A stretch of DNA of 64,000 nucleotides from Rhodomicrobium vannielii ATCC 17100 (GTDB lineage: Bacteria; Pseudomonadota; Alphaproteobacteria; Rhizobiales; Rhodomicrobiaceae), in assembly GCF_000166055.1 (NCBI RefSeq), contig NC_014664.1, forward strand, positions 1,928,001 to 1,992,000, in the 5' to 3' direction. The position numbers were made by a program, and so were the translations under genes. This document shows, piece by piece, positions 1-8,014 of the stretch. How positions within the stretch are numbered: the stretch's first letter is position 1; every line of letters begins with the position of its first letter. Under the pieces are notes generated by a model, which saw only the letters and a list, made by a program, of their open reading frames with translations, was not told the DNA's origin and did not search any database.

Positions 1-63
1 CGCTTGCGCCAGCGCCGCGCCAGAAAGCAAGACTGATAGTACAAAAACAATCACCGTGCGCAT
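1..63 (-). CDS. trbG: TrbG (VirB9-like) conjugal transfer protein, N-terminus only
   Basis: Only the first 21 codons are in the window; the gene continues past the left edge. The reading gives MRTVIVFVLSVLLSGAALAQ, a typical Sec signal peptide with cleavage after ALA. A good ribosome-binding site (GAGGGG) sits just upstream of the ATG. It follows trbF by 16 bases on the same strand, and trbF-trbG is the fixed order of P-type mating-pair-formation operons. The family (VirB9) forms part of the outer-membrane core complex of the type IV secretion channel. The assignment rests on position and the signal peptide, because no diagnostic domain is visible here. Confidence 0.75.
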   Translation of the reverse strand, partial: MRTVIVFVLSVLLSGAALAQA

Positions 64-79
64 GAAGTTTCCCCTCGCG

Positions 80-769
80 TCAAAGCCGTTGCGACCAGCT
101 GTAGCTGTTGATGTAAATGCCAAGCGGGTTGAGGCGGATGGTGGCCTCGTCCGATGGCGGGTTCAGCGTGATGGCGATCGTGGCCTGCCAATGCTGGGTT
201 TGAGGCTTCGAGCCGTCGCGGGTTCGGGTTTCTTCGCGCCACTCGATGCGCCAGCTATCGGCGGACAGCGGCAAAACGCTTTCGACCTCCACCATGACGG
301 TTTCGGTCTTGGCGCGCTCGAAAGGATCGCGGGCGCGCATGTGGTCGTTCAGCCGCGCATAGGCGTCGCCCCGCTCGTTGATCATGGCATAGGCTTCTTT
401 CAGAAGCGCGCGCTCGGCGCCCGCGTCGGTGTAGACGCTTCGGATGTTGGCGATGAAGCGCGCGAGGCTCGCGACGATGAGCTGGTGGTCCGGCTTGACG
501 AGCCGGTCGGCGCGATCGACAGCGGCGGCGGAGCCAAGCTTGTCGACGCGCACGACATAGGGAACGATCTGGCTTTGGCTTGCCACATAAACGAGGCCTG
601 CGCCCGTGATCAGCGCCATGACGAGGGCCAGAATGGCGGCCAGCCGCCAGTTTCGGGCTTGCGCGATGTAATCGCCATAGCGCTCGTTCCATTCGCGGCG
701 CGCGTTGAGATAGGGATTGCTCCCTTCCCCACGGGAAGAACCAAGCTTCCCGTCCTGATGGCTGCTCAT
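80..769 (-). CDS. trbF: TrbF, VirB8-like inner-membrane T4SS component
   Basis: 229 aa. A short cytoplasmic N-terminus carries the NPYLNARREWNERYG motif shared by TrbF proteins. A single membrane segment follows at about residues 43-62 (LAAILALVMALITGAGLVYV), then a periplasmic NTF2-like VirB8 domain with the IVPYVVRVDKLG and YINSYSWSQ signatures. VirB8 proteins nucleate assembly of the conjugative secretion channel in the inner membrane. The gene lies 63 bases downstream of trbL and 16 bases upstream of trbG, so it belongs to the trb operon. Length and order are standard for the family. Confidence 0.95.
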   Translation of the reverse strand: MSSHQDGKLGSSRGEGSNPYLNARREWNERYGDYIAQARNWRLAAILALVMALITGAGLVYVASQSQIVPYVVRVDKLGSAAAVDRADRLVKPDHQLIVASLARFIANIRSVYTDAGAERALLKEAYAMINERGDAYARLNDHMRARDPFERAKTETVMVEVESVLPLSADSWRIEWREETRTRDGSKPQTQHWQATIAITLNPPSDEATIRLNPLGIYINSYSWSQRL

Positions 770-832
770 GATCCCTCTCGATGGCTCATAGACAATCTTG
801 ATAACCGCGCATTTCTGCTCCTGGATCGCGGC

Positions 833-2182
833 TTAAGGCTTTTTCGGCGGCTTGGCGGTTTGACTTTGCTGCGCGGCTTGGCTTGGCTGTGCCGGTTGGC
901 CTCCGCCCGTGACCGACCCCTGCGGCTGGGCGGGCTCGCTCGCGCTTCTCGCCGCCTGCCGGTCGACGGTTCGTTCTTTCAAAGCCTCGGCCATCTGCCC
1001 GGCCCAGGTGCCGTAATGGATGCGCCCGCTAAGCCGCATGCCAAGCGTATCGCCGGCGGCCATGGCGGTATTGCCGGCCATGCGAACCACCCTGCCTGGT
1101 CCGAAGCTGCCCGACGTGCGTGCATCTTGCATTTGCTCGCTCGCAAGCGCCGAGCTTCGGGCTGCCACCATGCCAGCGCCAATGCCGCCCTTGAACGCGC
1201 CCCAACCAACGCCGGCAGCGCCTGCGGCAACACCGGCGAGTGCGCCGCCGCCGCTCACTTGCGTGCCATTGATGAGGCCCTGGATCATGTCGGGAATGAT
1301 TTTGGTGAGCGCCAGCATGACGATGGCCGAGCCGACCGAGACGAGAAGATCGGACGTATTTGTCTCGAAATTCTGGAGGAGCGCATTGAAGATTTGCTGG
1401 CCAAGCCCGATCAGGAGCTGCAGCACGAACAGCTTCGCGCCGACGCTCAGCGCGTAGGTGACCATTTTCAGCGCGTAATCCTTGGTCCAGCGCGATCCGC
1501 CGAAGCCCATGAACAGGATGCCGGCCGAGATGACGACGTAGGATTCGACGAGCGCCAGCACCAGAAAAGCGGCGATGAGGGCGAAGCATATAAGGAGAAC
1601 AAGCGCGAAGATGATGAGACCCACGCTCGAGCCGGGGCTCCAGATGCTCGATTGGTCGAGCACCTTGTTGGCCATGCTGAGCCCGATTGCAAAAATGTCC
1701 GACGGCGCGATCAAGCTCGTGCCGCCCGAGGCCTGCACGGCCTCATTGGCGGCGGTCCTGAAGCTGTTGACGATCGCCGCCGCCCAGGCGCTCGAATTGA
1801 CCAGCAGCGCCAGGAAAAAGCCGATGAACAGGATCTGGTTGACGAGTTCGGCCATCCATTGGCTGACATCGGCGCCGCGAAAGGCAAGCCGGATGGCGGC
1901 ATAGGACATCTCGATGGCCGCAAGCAGCCAGAACAGCGTTTGCGCGTAAGTCGCAAGCGTCGCTTCCCATTTCTGCGCGTTTTGCTGGTAGAGCCGCACG
2001 ATCCCATCGAGCGCGTTGGTCGTGGGCTCCGCCGCCGCGGCCGGGCTTGCTGAAATGATACTGACGACAAGAACGCCAAGGGCAACACCGATCAGCGCCC
2101 ATCCCGCTCCGATCGCAGGCGATGAGCCAAGAGGAGAGCGAGACGCTCTCGGCGGCGTTCTTGGCGGGAGCCGCCTCATCAA
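833..2182 (-). CDS. trbL: TrbL, polytopic VirB6-like T4SS protein
   Basis: 449 aa. An N-terminal hydrophobic segment is followed by an AAAAE cleavage-like site. About six membrane spans follow between residues ~75 and ~300, then a Gly/Ala-rich stretch (GGALAGVAAGAAGVGWGAFKGG) and a Pro/Gln-rich hydrophilic tail. This is the usual TrbL/VirB6 architecture. VirB6 proteins form the inner-membrane part of the DNA translocation path. The start codon overlaps the trbJ stop by 4 bases (2179-2182), indicating translational coupling. The trbK entry-exclusion lipoprotein that sits between J and L in RP4 is missing, as in Tn4371-type elements. Confidence 0.93.
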   Translation of the reverse strand: MMRRLPPRTPPRASRSPLGSSPAIGAGWALIGVALGVLVVSIISASPAAAAEPTTNALDGIVRLYQQNAQKWEATLATYAQTLFWLLAAIEMSYAAIRLAFRGADVSQWMAELVNQILFIGFFLALLVNSSAWAAAIVNSFRTAANEAVQASGGTSLIAPSDIFAIGLSMANKVLDQSSIWSPGSSVGLIIFALVLLICFALIAAFLVLALVESYVVISAGILFMGFGGSRWTKDYALKMVTYALSVGAKLFVLQLLIGLGQQIFNALLQNFETNTSDLLVSVGSAIVMLALTKIIPDMIQGLINGTQVSGGGALAGVAAGAAGVGWGAFKGGIGAGMVAARSSALASEQMQDARTSGSFGPGRVVRMAGNTAMAAGDTLGMRLSGRIHYGTWAGQMAEALKERTVDRQAARSASEPAQPQGSVTGGGQPAQPSQAAQQSQTAKPPKKP

Positions 2183-2934
2183 AATCGCGCTCCGCCGGTG
2201 GTCGGGATAGTTTCCGGAGCCTTTATGAACCTCCGCCAGGCCGCCTGTTGGGAGGCACTCTGATCGGCCTCAGTCTGGATGGCGTTCGCCTTAAGGCTCG
2301 TGTCGGCCAGGATGAGTTGGCGCAGCTTCTGCAACTGCTCGATATTGAGAAGCCCTACTTGAGCAAGCGTCTGTAGCGCCTCGAGATTGCCTTGCACCGC
2401 ACCGGTCTGGATCTTGAGGCGGTTGATGAGTGCGAGCTCGTCGCCGCCAATCTGGCCCGACTGAAGGGAACCCGCTTCCAGCGTCGAGAGCACGCTCGCA
2501 TTGGCGTTGGTAGACCATTGCTGATATTTGTCGGCAAAGGCTGCGCTCGTCGCGGGCGAAGTCAGGTAGCTGTCGTACGTGCCATAGTGCTGGCTAAACT
2601 GCGCCGTGAGCCCCGACTTGGCGAATGACAGCGAATTGGCGCTCGCCAGCGCCGTGTTGACGGATTGGATGTTCGCCGCTCCATTCCCCCATTCGAGCGA
2701 GGGCAAAGGCGTCGTGTTCACCGTCATGGTCTGGAACTGGTTGGTGTTCGTCTGAAGAATATTGCCTTGCGTGCCGAGCTGATCGACGAGCCGCGCCAGA
2801 TTTAAAAGTTGCGTGATTTCGCTCGCGCAATTGGTGCAATAGACCGCCTGGGCCCGGCTTTGCCGGACACTCACGACGGACACGCAAGCGATTGCTACAA
2901 GCGCAAGCGCCGCCACCTTAAGCTGCCTTTTCAT
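2179..2934 (-). CDS. trbJ: TrbJ, VirB5-like periplasmic conjugation protein
   Basis: 251 aa from the ATG at 2934. I prefer this start to longer in-frame ones because it begins a signal peptide (MKRQLKVAALALVAIACVSV, then SRAQA cleavage) and overlaps the end of trbE by only 17 bases. The mature protein carries the CTNCASEITQLLNLA segment characteristic of TrbJ and a long helical region rich in Gln and Ala. VirB5/TrbJ proteins are minor pilus components at the pilus tip and take part in recipient contact. It is coupled to trbE upstream and trbL downstream. Confidence 0.92.
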   Translation of the reverse strand: MKRQLKVAALALVAIACVSVVSVRQSRAQAVYCTNCASEITQLLNLARLVDQLGTQGNILQTNTNQFQTMTVNTTPLPSLEWGNGAANIQSVNTALASANSLSFAKSGLTAQFSQHYGTYDSYLTSPATSAAFADKYQQWSTNANASVLSTLEAGSLQSGQIGGDELALINRLKIQTGAVQGNLEALQTLAQVGLLNIEQLQKLRQLILADTSLKANAIQTEADQSASQQAAWRRFIKAPETIPTTGGARF

Positions 2935-5422
2935 TGAGCCCCTCCTCCGCTGGTCCGAGAATGTCGTTGGGATCGAGGCCCCGCTCTGCGAGCCAGGCTC
3001 GCGGCCAGTCTTGTCCGTGGCCCTCGATGAGCGCGCGCACGCGGGCCACGTCCTCGCGGGATGAGACGGCGGTAAAGGCAAGGGCAACCGGGCCGAGCCC
3101 CAGTTCAAAGAGACGCCGTCCTTCGGGGCTCGTGTAGTAGTAGTGCCGCTTCTTGACTGCTCCCTTCAGGAGCGCGATCTCGGTCTCGTTCAGACCGATC
3201 AGGCGGTAAAGATCGAGGGGACCGGGCATCGCGCCGGAGCCACCCTTGTCGGCTTCCTCGTTCGGCAAAAGGATCCTGGTCGGGCAGGATTCGAGGAGAA
3301 CATCGAGGATGCCGGAGCGCGCCGCGTCCGAAAGGCTCTGGGTCGCCAGCACCACCGCGCAATTGGCCTTGCGCAGCACTTTCAGCCATTCGCGGATCTT
3401 TTCCCGAAAGACAGGGTGGCCCAGCATCACCCAGGCCTCATCGAGAAGGAGAAGGGCGGGCGCGCCTGTAAGCGAGCGCTCGAAATGGCGGAAGAGATAA
3501 AGAAGCACCGGGATCAAATTCTTGTCGCCGAGCGCCATCAGCTCTTCGATCTCGAAGACCGTGAATGAGGCCGGCTCGATACCGTCGGACCTGGCATCGA
3601 GAAGATGGCCGAGCGCACCTTCGATCGTATAGGTGCCAAGCGCCGCCCGGATGTCCTTGTCCTGGACGGTGGCGATGAAGTCGGTGAGGCTTCGGCCTTC
3701 GCCGCTTTTGGTTTCGCGCATCAGCCGCACCGCGCGATGGATTTCTTCTTTCTGTCGCGGTGTCGGTGCGCTCCCCTGCTGAAGCTCGTAGCAGGTGGCA
3801 AGCCAGTCTTCGGCGAACGCCACATCCGAAGCCGTCTCGAGTTTGCCGAGCGGACATAGGCCCGGGCTTGCCGTGTCTCCCGCCAGATCATAGTGCTGCG
3901 CGCCGACCGCATGAGCGAGAGCGAACAGCGAACGACCCTTGTCAAAGACCGTGATGCGGGCATGCCGGTAGCGGCGGAACTGTGCGGCGATGAGTGCGAG
4001 CAGCGTCGACTTGCCAGCACCTGTCGGCCCGAAGATCAGCGTGTGGCCGACATCGCCCACATGCAGATTGAGCCGGAACGGCGTCGAGCCGGTGGTGGCG
4101 CCGTAAAGGAGCGGCGGCGAGCCTTCCGGGAACAGCGGGCTTGGACAGACGGGAAGTCCCGGCCAAATGGAGGATGCCGGCATGAGGTCGGCGAGGTTCA
4201 AACTGTGGACGAGCGGCCGCCTCACATTGGGCACGGTATGCGCCGGCAAGCTCCCGAGAAAGGCCTCGAGCGTATTCACCGTCTCGACGCGGCTCGCAAA
4301 GCCTTCGCGCCGAAGCTCGCGGGCCACAAGGCGCGCCTCATCGAGAAGCGCGTCCCTGTTTTCGCCCATCAAGATCAGGACCGGCGTGTAATAGCCAAAG
4401 GCGACGAGGGCGGAACTGGCGTCGGTGATGGCGTCTTCGGCCTGCGCCGCCATCAGGGCAGCATCCTCATTCACGACGCCGCCTTCGGTGCGGAATACCT
4501 GCGCAAAGAACCCCCGCATCCATTGCCGCCATTTGCGCCGGTACGCGCGAAGGAGCCCGAGGCTTTCATGGGCGTCGAGCGGGATGAAGCGCGAGGAAAA
4601 GCGGAACGCAATCGCGAGCGTCTCGAGCCGTGCGAGCATGTTGGGATAGGATTCGGCGGGAAAGCCCTCGATCGCAACCGCTGCGATGAAGTGCTCGCCG
4701 ATCTTCGGCGTATCGCCGCCATAAAGCTCCTGGCCGCCGAGCCAGGCATCGCAATACATCGGGCATGGCGGGACGTTGAGGGGGCTGAGATGCCCCGTGA
4801 CGGCGAAGCTTACATAGTTGATGAGCTCGTCTTGCAGATGAGAGCGCCCGCTTTCATCGCTCACGCGGTAGGCCTTCATGCGTCGTAACCGCAAGATATC
4901 CGACAGGCCGTCTTCGAGATCGCGAAGCACGCGCTCGAAGATCTTGATCTGACGGTCGCCGGGGCTTTCGGGCTCGGCTTTCGGATCGTCGTCATAGATG
5001 AGATCGGCGATCTTGGTGGTGCGGCGAAGCGGCGGCGTGTAGGCGACGAGGAGCGCGTATTCCGTCTCGAAATGAGCGCCTTCGCTCAGGAACTGACCGC
5101 GCCGCTCGGCATCGATGGCGACCGTCACAGGGTCCGGAAAATGCGAGGCGTCGGTCTCCGGGTAAGCGGCGGCTGGAAGGCGCACGGCGTCGATCCAGAG
5201 CGCAAAACCGCTGCCGAGCCTCGCAAGGCTCGCATTGATGCGGCTTGTCACATAGTTGAGCTCGGCGGGCGTTGCACTTTGGCTGTCGGGGCCGCGATAG
5301 AGGAAGCCGGCCAAAAGCGAGCCGTCCTTGCAGAGCACAAGGCCATCGCCGATGAGGCTCGCATAATTCAGAAGATCGGCGGTGCCTTTGGCGCGATCGC
5401 GGAACTGTTTCAGGCGCAGCAT
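2918..5422 (-). CDS. trbE: TrbE, VirB4-like conjugation ATPase
   Basis: 834 aa, normal for TrbE. The N-terminal CagE/VirB4 domain (about residues 1-400) is followed by a P-loop ATPase domain. Walker A is GPTGAGKS at residues 465-472, and Walker B is in LLLLDEAWVML around residue 640. ATQSL in the C-terminal part is the sensor-like motif of VirB4 ATPases. The protein energises assembly and substrate transport of the conjugative type IV secretion system at the inner membrane. trbD is 8 bases upstream and trbJ overlaps its end. No disabling changes are seen. Confidence 0.97.
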   Translation of the reverse strand: MLRLKQFRDRAKGTADLLNYASLIGDGLVLCKDGSLLAGFLYRGPDSQSATPAELNYVTSRINASLARLGSGFALWIDAVRLPAAAYPETDASHFPDPVTVAIDAERRGQFLSEGAHFETEYALLVAYTPPLRRTTKIADLIYDDDPKAEPESPGDRQIKIFERVLRDLEDGLSDILRLRRMKAYRVSDESGRSHLQDELINYVSFAVTGHLSPLNVPPCPMYCDAWLGGQELYGGDTPKIGEHFIAAVAIEGFPAESYPNMLARLETLAIAFRFSSRFIPLDAHESLGLLRAYRRKWRQWMRGFFAQVFRTEGGVVNEDAALMAAQAEDAITDASSALVAFGYYTPVLILMGENRDALLDEARLVARELRREGFASRVETVNTLEAFLGSLPAHTVPNVRRPLVHSLNLADLMPASSIWPGLPVCPSPLFPEGSPPLLYGATTGSTPFRLNLHVGDVGHTLIFGPTGAGKSTLLALIAAQFRRYRHARITVFDKGRSLFALAHAVGAQHYDLAGDTASPGLCPLGKLETASDVAFAEDWLATCYELQQGSAPTPRQKEEIHRAVRLMRETKSGEGRSLTDFIATVQDKDIRAALGTYTIEGALGHLLDARSDGIEPASFTVFEIEELMALGDKNLIPVLLYLFRHFERSLTGAPALLLLDEAWVMLGHPVFREKIREWLKVLRKANCAVVLATQSLSDAARSGILDVLLESCPTRILLPNEEADKGGSGAMPGPLDLYRLIGLNETEIALLKGAVKKRHYYYTSPEGRRLFELGLGPVALAFTAVSSREDVARVRALIEGHGQDWPRAWLAERGLDPNDILGPAEEGLNEKAA

Positions 5423-5430
5423 GAGACCCC

Positions 5431-5718
5431 CTAATCCAGCCTTGAGCCGCGCGACCGCGCCGTAAAATAAGCGCCGTAGCGGAGTTGCCGCAGATAGACC
5501 CTGGTCATGAACGGGTCGGCCTTCGCCATCATGCGGAATACGCCGATCAAGACGAGCCAGAGGCCGACGCCGATCGTAATCGCGATGAGATTGAGGCTCG
5601 ATACGGCGAGGCCTGCGCAGATGATCGCGGTCATCAGCACGGGCTCGCGCTCCCCGCCGAGGAAGAGGTTCGGCCGGTGCAGGGCGCGATAGAGCGGAGA
5701 GCGTCGAAGTGCGCCCAT
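5431..5718 (-). CDS. trbD: TrbD, VirB3-like membrane protein
   Basis: 95 aa, the family's usual length. The N-terminus RSPLYRALHRPNLFLGGER matches the conserved TrbD/VirB3 start. Two close hydrophobic segments follow (about residues 28-65), then a short basic cytoplasmic tail. VirB3 works with VirB4 at the inner membrane and is needed for pilus biogenesis. Its start codon shares one base with the trbC stop (5718) and its end is 8 bases before trbE, so it is tightly coupled in the operon. Confidence 0.93.
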   Translation of the reverse strand: MGALRRSPLYRALHRPNLFLGGEREPVLMTAIICAGLAVSSLNLIAITIGVGLWLVLIGVFRMMAKADPFMTRVYLRQLRYGAYFTARSRGSRLD

Positions 5719-6056
5719 CAGATCACCGCCCCGGCGCTGAAAAGCGTGCTCAAGAGGTCGGTGGCAAACACCATGAGCGAGACGACGAGCACGAGCATGA
5801 TGACGCGGCGCACGAATTCATTGATCTCGCCGCCAAAGACGAGAATGGCGCCCGTCACCACGATGCCCATCAGCGAGACGGCATAGGCGACGGGGCCCGT
5901 GATGCTGTCGCGGACCTTTTGCAGAGGCGTTTCCCATTGGAGCCCGCTGCCGGTCGAAGACGCGAGCGCGTGCTCGGGAAAGGCGATCAGGAGAACAAGC
6001 AGCGCCGGCAGCGCGAGGCTCCAAAATCCAGTGAAATCGCGTTGGGCTTGTTTCAT
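5718..6056 (-). CDS. trbC: TrbC, VirB2-like conjugative pilin
   Basis: 112 aa from the ATG at 6056, only 4 bases after the trbB stop. Longer in-frame extensions lie inside trbB and read as nonsense. There is a long signal sequence (LALPALLVLLIAF, cleaved after HALA) and two further hydrophobic helices (residues ~50-70 and ~82-105), the fold of the processed, membrane-embedded VirB2/TrbC pilin subunit. In IncP systems TrbC is cyclised by the TraF peptidase; no traF is visible in this window. Confidence 0.93.
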   Translation of the reverse strand: MKQAQRDFTGFWSLALPALLVLLIAFPEHALASSTGSGLQWETPLQKVRDSITGPVAYAVSLMGIVVTGAILVFGGEINEFVRRVIMLVLVVSLMVFATDLLSTLFSAGAVI

Positions 6057-6060
6057 GGGG

Positions 6061-7026
6061 TTACTCCTCGGCTTCGGTGACGTAATCGCTGCCATCGTGA
6101 TCGATGACGCGCAGAAGCTCCTGCACTTGGCGGCCGGATTTGGTGGCGGCTGTCTTCGCAATAACAATGATGAGGTCGACGGCGGCAGCGATCGTCTTTT
6201 GCATGGGGGCCGCGGTGACTTCGCCGACGAGGTTTTCGAGGCGGATGAGGCCACCCTTCGCGTTATTGGCGTGAACGGTCGCGACGCCGCCAGGATGGCC
6301 GGTGTTCCAGGCCTTCAACAGATCGAGGCACTCGCCGCCCCTCACTTCGCCGACGAGAATCCGGTCCGGCCTGTAGCGCATGGTCGAGCGGAGAAGCCGC
6401 CGCAAATCGATTGCTTCGGTGGTGCGCTTGAAGACGTGATTGGGCGCGGCACACTGGATTTCGGGCGTGTCCTCGAGGATCAGCAAACGCTCGCCGGGAA
6501 GTTCGGTGCCGATCAGATGGATGACGGCGTTGACGAGCGTCGTCTTGCCAGAGCCGGTGCCGCCAACAATGAGGATGTTCTGGTGACCGAGCGCTGCTGC
6601 CCGGATCAAGGCCCGCTGGCGCTGGCTCAGGGTCCCGGCGCGCACATAATCGTCGAGGGTGAAGATGCGGGTGGCGCGTTTCCTGATGCAAAAGCTTGGG
6701 GCCCCGACCACGGGCGGGATCAGTCCTTCGAAGCGGCTCCCGTCGAGCGGCAGCTCGCATTCAAGGATCGGGTTCTCGCGCGTGATGGTGGTCTTGTGAA
6801 GCGCCGCAATGGTTGCCATGGCGGCCTCGGCTTGATGCGGGGGTATCTCGCCAAGGCGCGCCATGGGGTGCCCAGTACGCTCGACCCAGAGGACACCATC
6901 GGGGTTCAGCATGATCTCGATGACCTCCGGGTCTCGAAGACAGCCGAGAATCTGTTCGCCAAGCTCGCGTTCGAGCTTCTGGCCGACGCGGACAGCGTGT
7001 TCGGACGCGGAACGATAAGGGGCCAT
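6061..7026 (-). CDS. trbB: TrbB, VirB11-like secretion ATPase
   Basis: 321 aa, first gene of the trb operon. Walker A is GGTGSGKT (residues 155-162), the Asp box is [10 protein letters not shown], and the [19 protein letters not shown] segment with the conserved His is typical of VirB11/TrbB hexameric traffic ATPases. It acts at the cytoplasmic face of the inner membrane and switches the channel between pilus assembly and DNA transport. A 16-bp element shared with the helicase gene (7068-7083) sits 41 bases upstream of its start and may hold the operon promoter or operator. Confidence 0.96.
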   Translation of the reverse strand: MAPYRSASEHAVRVGQKLERELGEQILGCLRDPEVIEIMLNPDGVLWVERTGHPMARLGEIPPHQAEAAMATIAALHKTTITRENPILECELPLDGSRFEGLIPPVVGAPSFCIRKRATRIFTLDDYVRAGTLSQRQRALIRAAALGHQNILIVGGTGSGKTTLVNAVIHLIGTELPGERLLILEDTPEIQCAAPNHVFKRTTEAIDLRRLLRSTMRYRPDRILVGEVRGGECLDLLKAWNTGHPGGVATVHANNAKGGLIRLENLVGEVTAAPMQKTIAAAVDLIIVIAKTAATKSGRQVQELLRVIDHDGSDYVTEAEE

Positions 7027-7067
7027 GAACGCATCGGCTCGGATCGGCTTTGTTGCGATACGCTCGC

Positions 7068-7083
7068 TTATAGACGATCAATA
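7068..7083 (-). promoter_or_regulatory. Shared 16-bp element upstream of trbB (operator/promoter candidate)
   Basis: On the minus strand this reads TATTGATCGTCTATAA, identical to 18522-18537, which lies at the same distance upstream of another minus-strand ICE gene. It is an imperfect dyad (TATnGAnnnTCnATA). The final TATAA could be part of a -10 box; TTGTCG lies 17 bases before TATAAG here. The role is inferred from the repeat, its symmetry and the conserved spacing. Confidence 0.55.
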
Positions 7084-7491
7084 CTGGATCGACAAACCTG
7101 CAAACCCCGGCGGCGGTTCTGCCGTCTTCGCGCTCTTCGTATTCATGGTCTTTATTGCTAAGATTTCGGATAACATGGCGCTCTGGCTTTCGCCGTCTGT
7201 CGAGTAACGATTCCGTTCGATGGAATATTTATTATAATAATGTTTGCTCTCGAATCGGTATATATCTCTGCACTGAATTCGATCGCGATGCCATCGGCAA
7301 AAACTATGCCCCAGCACTGACAAGGATGGCTCAGGTTTTATTGCATACCGGCGATGAACGACTTGCGATCATACGCCATTGCACACTGTGTCCTGGGTGC
7401 ATCATAGATCGTTCAAAAACTATCGCATGTTGATAAGCTGCGTCACGGGGCGCTCTCGCCTTGTTCTGTCAAAGCCATTTTCCGGGGCCGC
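7084..7491. other. Intergenic DNA between trb operon and XRE gene
   Basis: About 400 bases without a convincing gene. The stretch around 7205-7270 is clearly AT-richer than its surroundings and holds a short inverted repeat (ATTCC at 7210-7214, GGAAT at 7222-7226). Short open frames here have no recognisable protein features. It is probably the divergent control region of the trb operon and the regulator at 7569. Confidence 0.4.
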
Positions 7492-7521
7492 TCTTGCCTC
7501 CCAGGCAAGACCGCCTATAGT
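7492..7521 (+). promoter_or_regulatory. Palindrome overlapping a promoter of the XRE gene
   Basis: TCTTGCCT-CCC-AGGCAAGA is a perfect 8-3-8 inverted repeat (7492-7510). TTGCCT inside its left arm and TATAGT at 7516-7521 form a plausible -35/-10 pair with a 16-base spacer. The HTH gene starts 48 bases further on, so autorepression by that protein is a natural reading (inference). Confidence 0.5.
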
Positions 7522-7568
7522 GCACATACGATAGAAGCCCTTCGCCCTTCGCGACGCCCGAGCCATTA

Positions 7569-7874
7569 ATGCCCGATAAGAGCCTGTCCTCTGAAACAAG
7601 CCCCGCCGAACCGCGCAAGCGGAAGCGGGCGTTACCGGTCCTCGCCAAGAAGAGGGCGCCAGACAGCCAGCCGGAACGGGAGATATTTGCGAGGAATTTG
7701 CGCAGGGCTCGCATCGATGCGAGCCTGAGCCAGCGCGAGCTCGCCGCGGTCACGGGCATTGCCCAGGCTCATATTTCCGAGCTGGAAAACGCGATGCACA
7801 ATGTCTGCATCGACACCATGGTCAAGCTTGCCCAGGCCGTGAAGAAGCCGCTGTTCCAGATGTTTCAGCCTTAG
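7569..7874 (+). CDS. XRE-family HTH transcriptional regulator
   Basis: 101 aa. After a basic, probably disordered N-terminus (residues 1-40) comes a Cro/C1-type helix-turn-helix at about residues 44-98 (LRRARIDASLSQRELAAVTG, then AQAHISELENAMHN). It lies divergent from the trb operon and is the natural candidate to control conjugation genes and itself. A perfect palindrome overlaps its likely promoter. Similar small XRE proteins accompany trb operons of Tn4371-like elements. The effector, if any, cannot be seen. The gene ends 127 bases before IS66 copy 1. Confidence 0.85.
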   Translation: MPDKSLSSETSPAEPRKRKRALPVLAKKRAPDSQPEREIFARNLRRARIDASLSQRELAAVTGIAQAHISELENAMHNVCIDTMVKLAQAVKKPLFQMFQP

Positions 7875-7893
7875 ACCCTAACCCTCAATGTTT

Positions 7894-7909
7894 GCTTGCA
7901 TTAGCAAGC
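7894..7909. repeat. Short inverted repeat after the XRE gene
   Basis: GCTTGC-ATTA-GCAAGC, a perfect 6-bp stem with a 4-base loop 20 bases after the XRE stop. There is no T-run, so it is a weak terminator. Its arms resemble those of the 7492-7510 palindrome (CTTGC/GCAAG), so it could be a second binding site for the regulator. Confidence 0.35.
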
Positions 7910-8014
7910 CACTTCGGCAGCGCAGAGATAGCGGAAGTCGGTTGTTTCAACAAACCCGTGCCTGCATGGACGCTGAGTCGGGTCCGCAGCAACCCTGTAA
8001 GGTAAGCGGTGTTC

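Noticed and set aside
56-2053. A 665-codon open frame on the plus strand opposite trbF and trbL
   Set aside because: It is the antisense shadow of two well-supported genes, has no domain-like sequence and is rich in Arg, Gly and His.
7155-7433. Possible small gene in the trbB-XRE intergenic region
   Set aside because: AT-rich, no ribosome site, no recognisable protein pattern; more likely control DNA.
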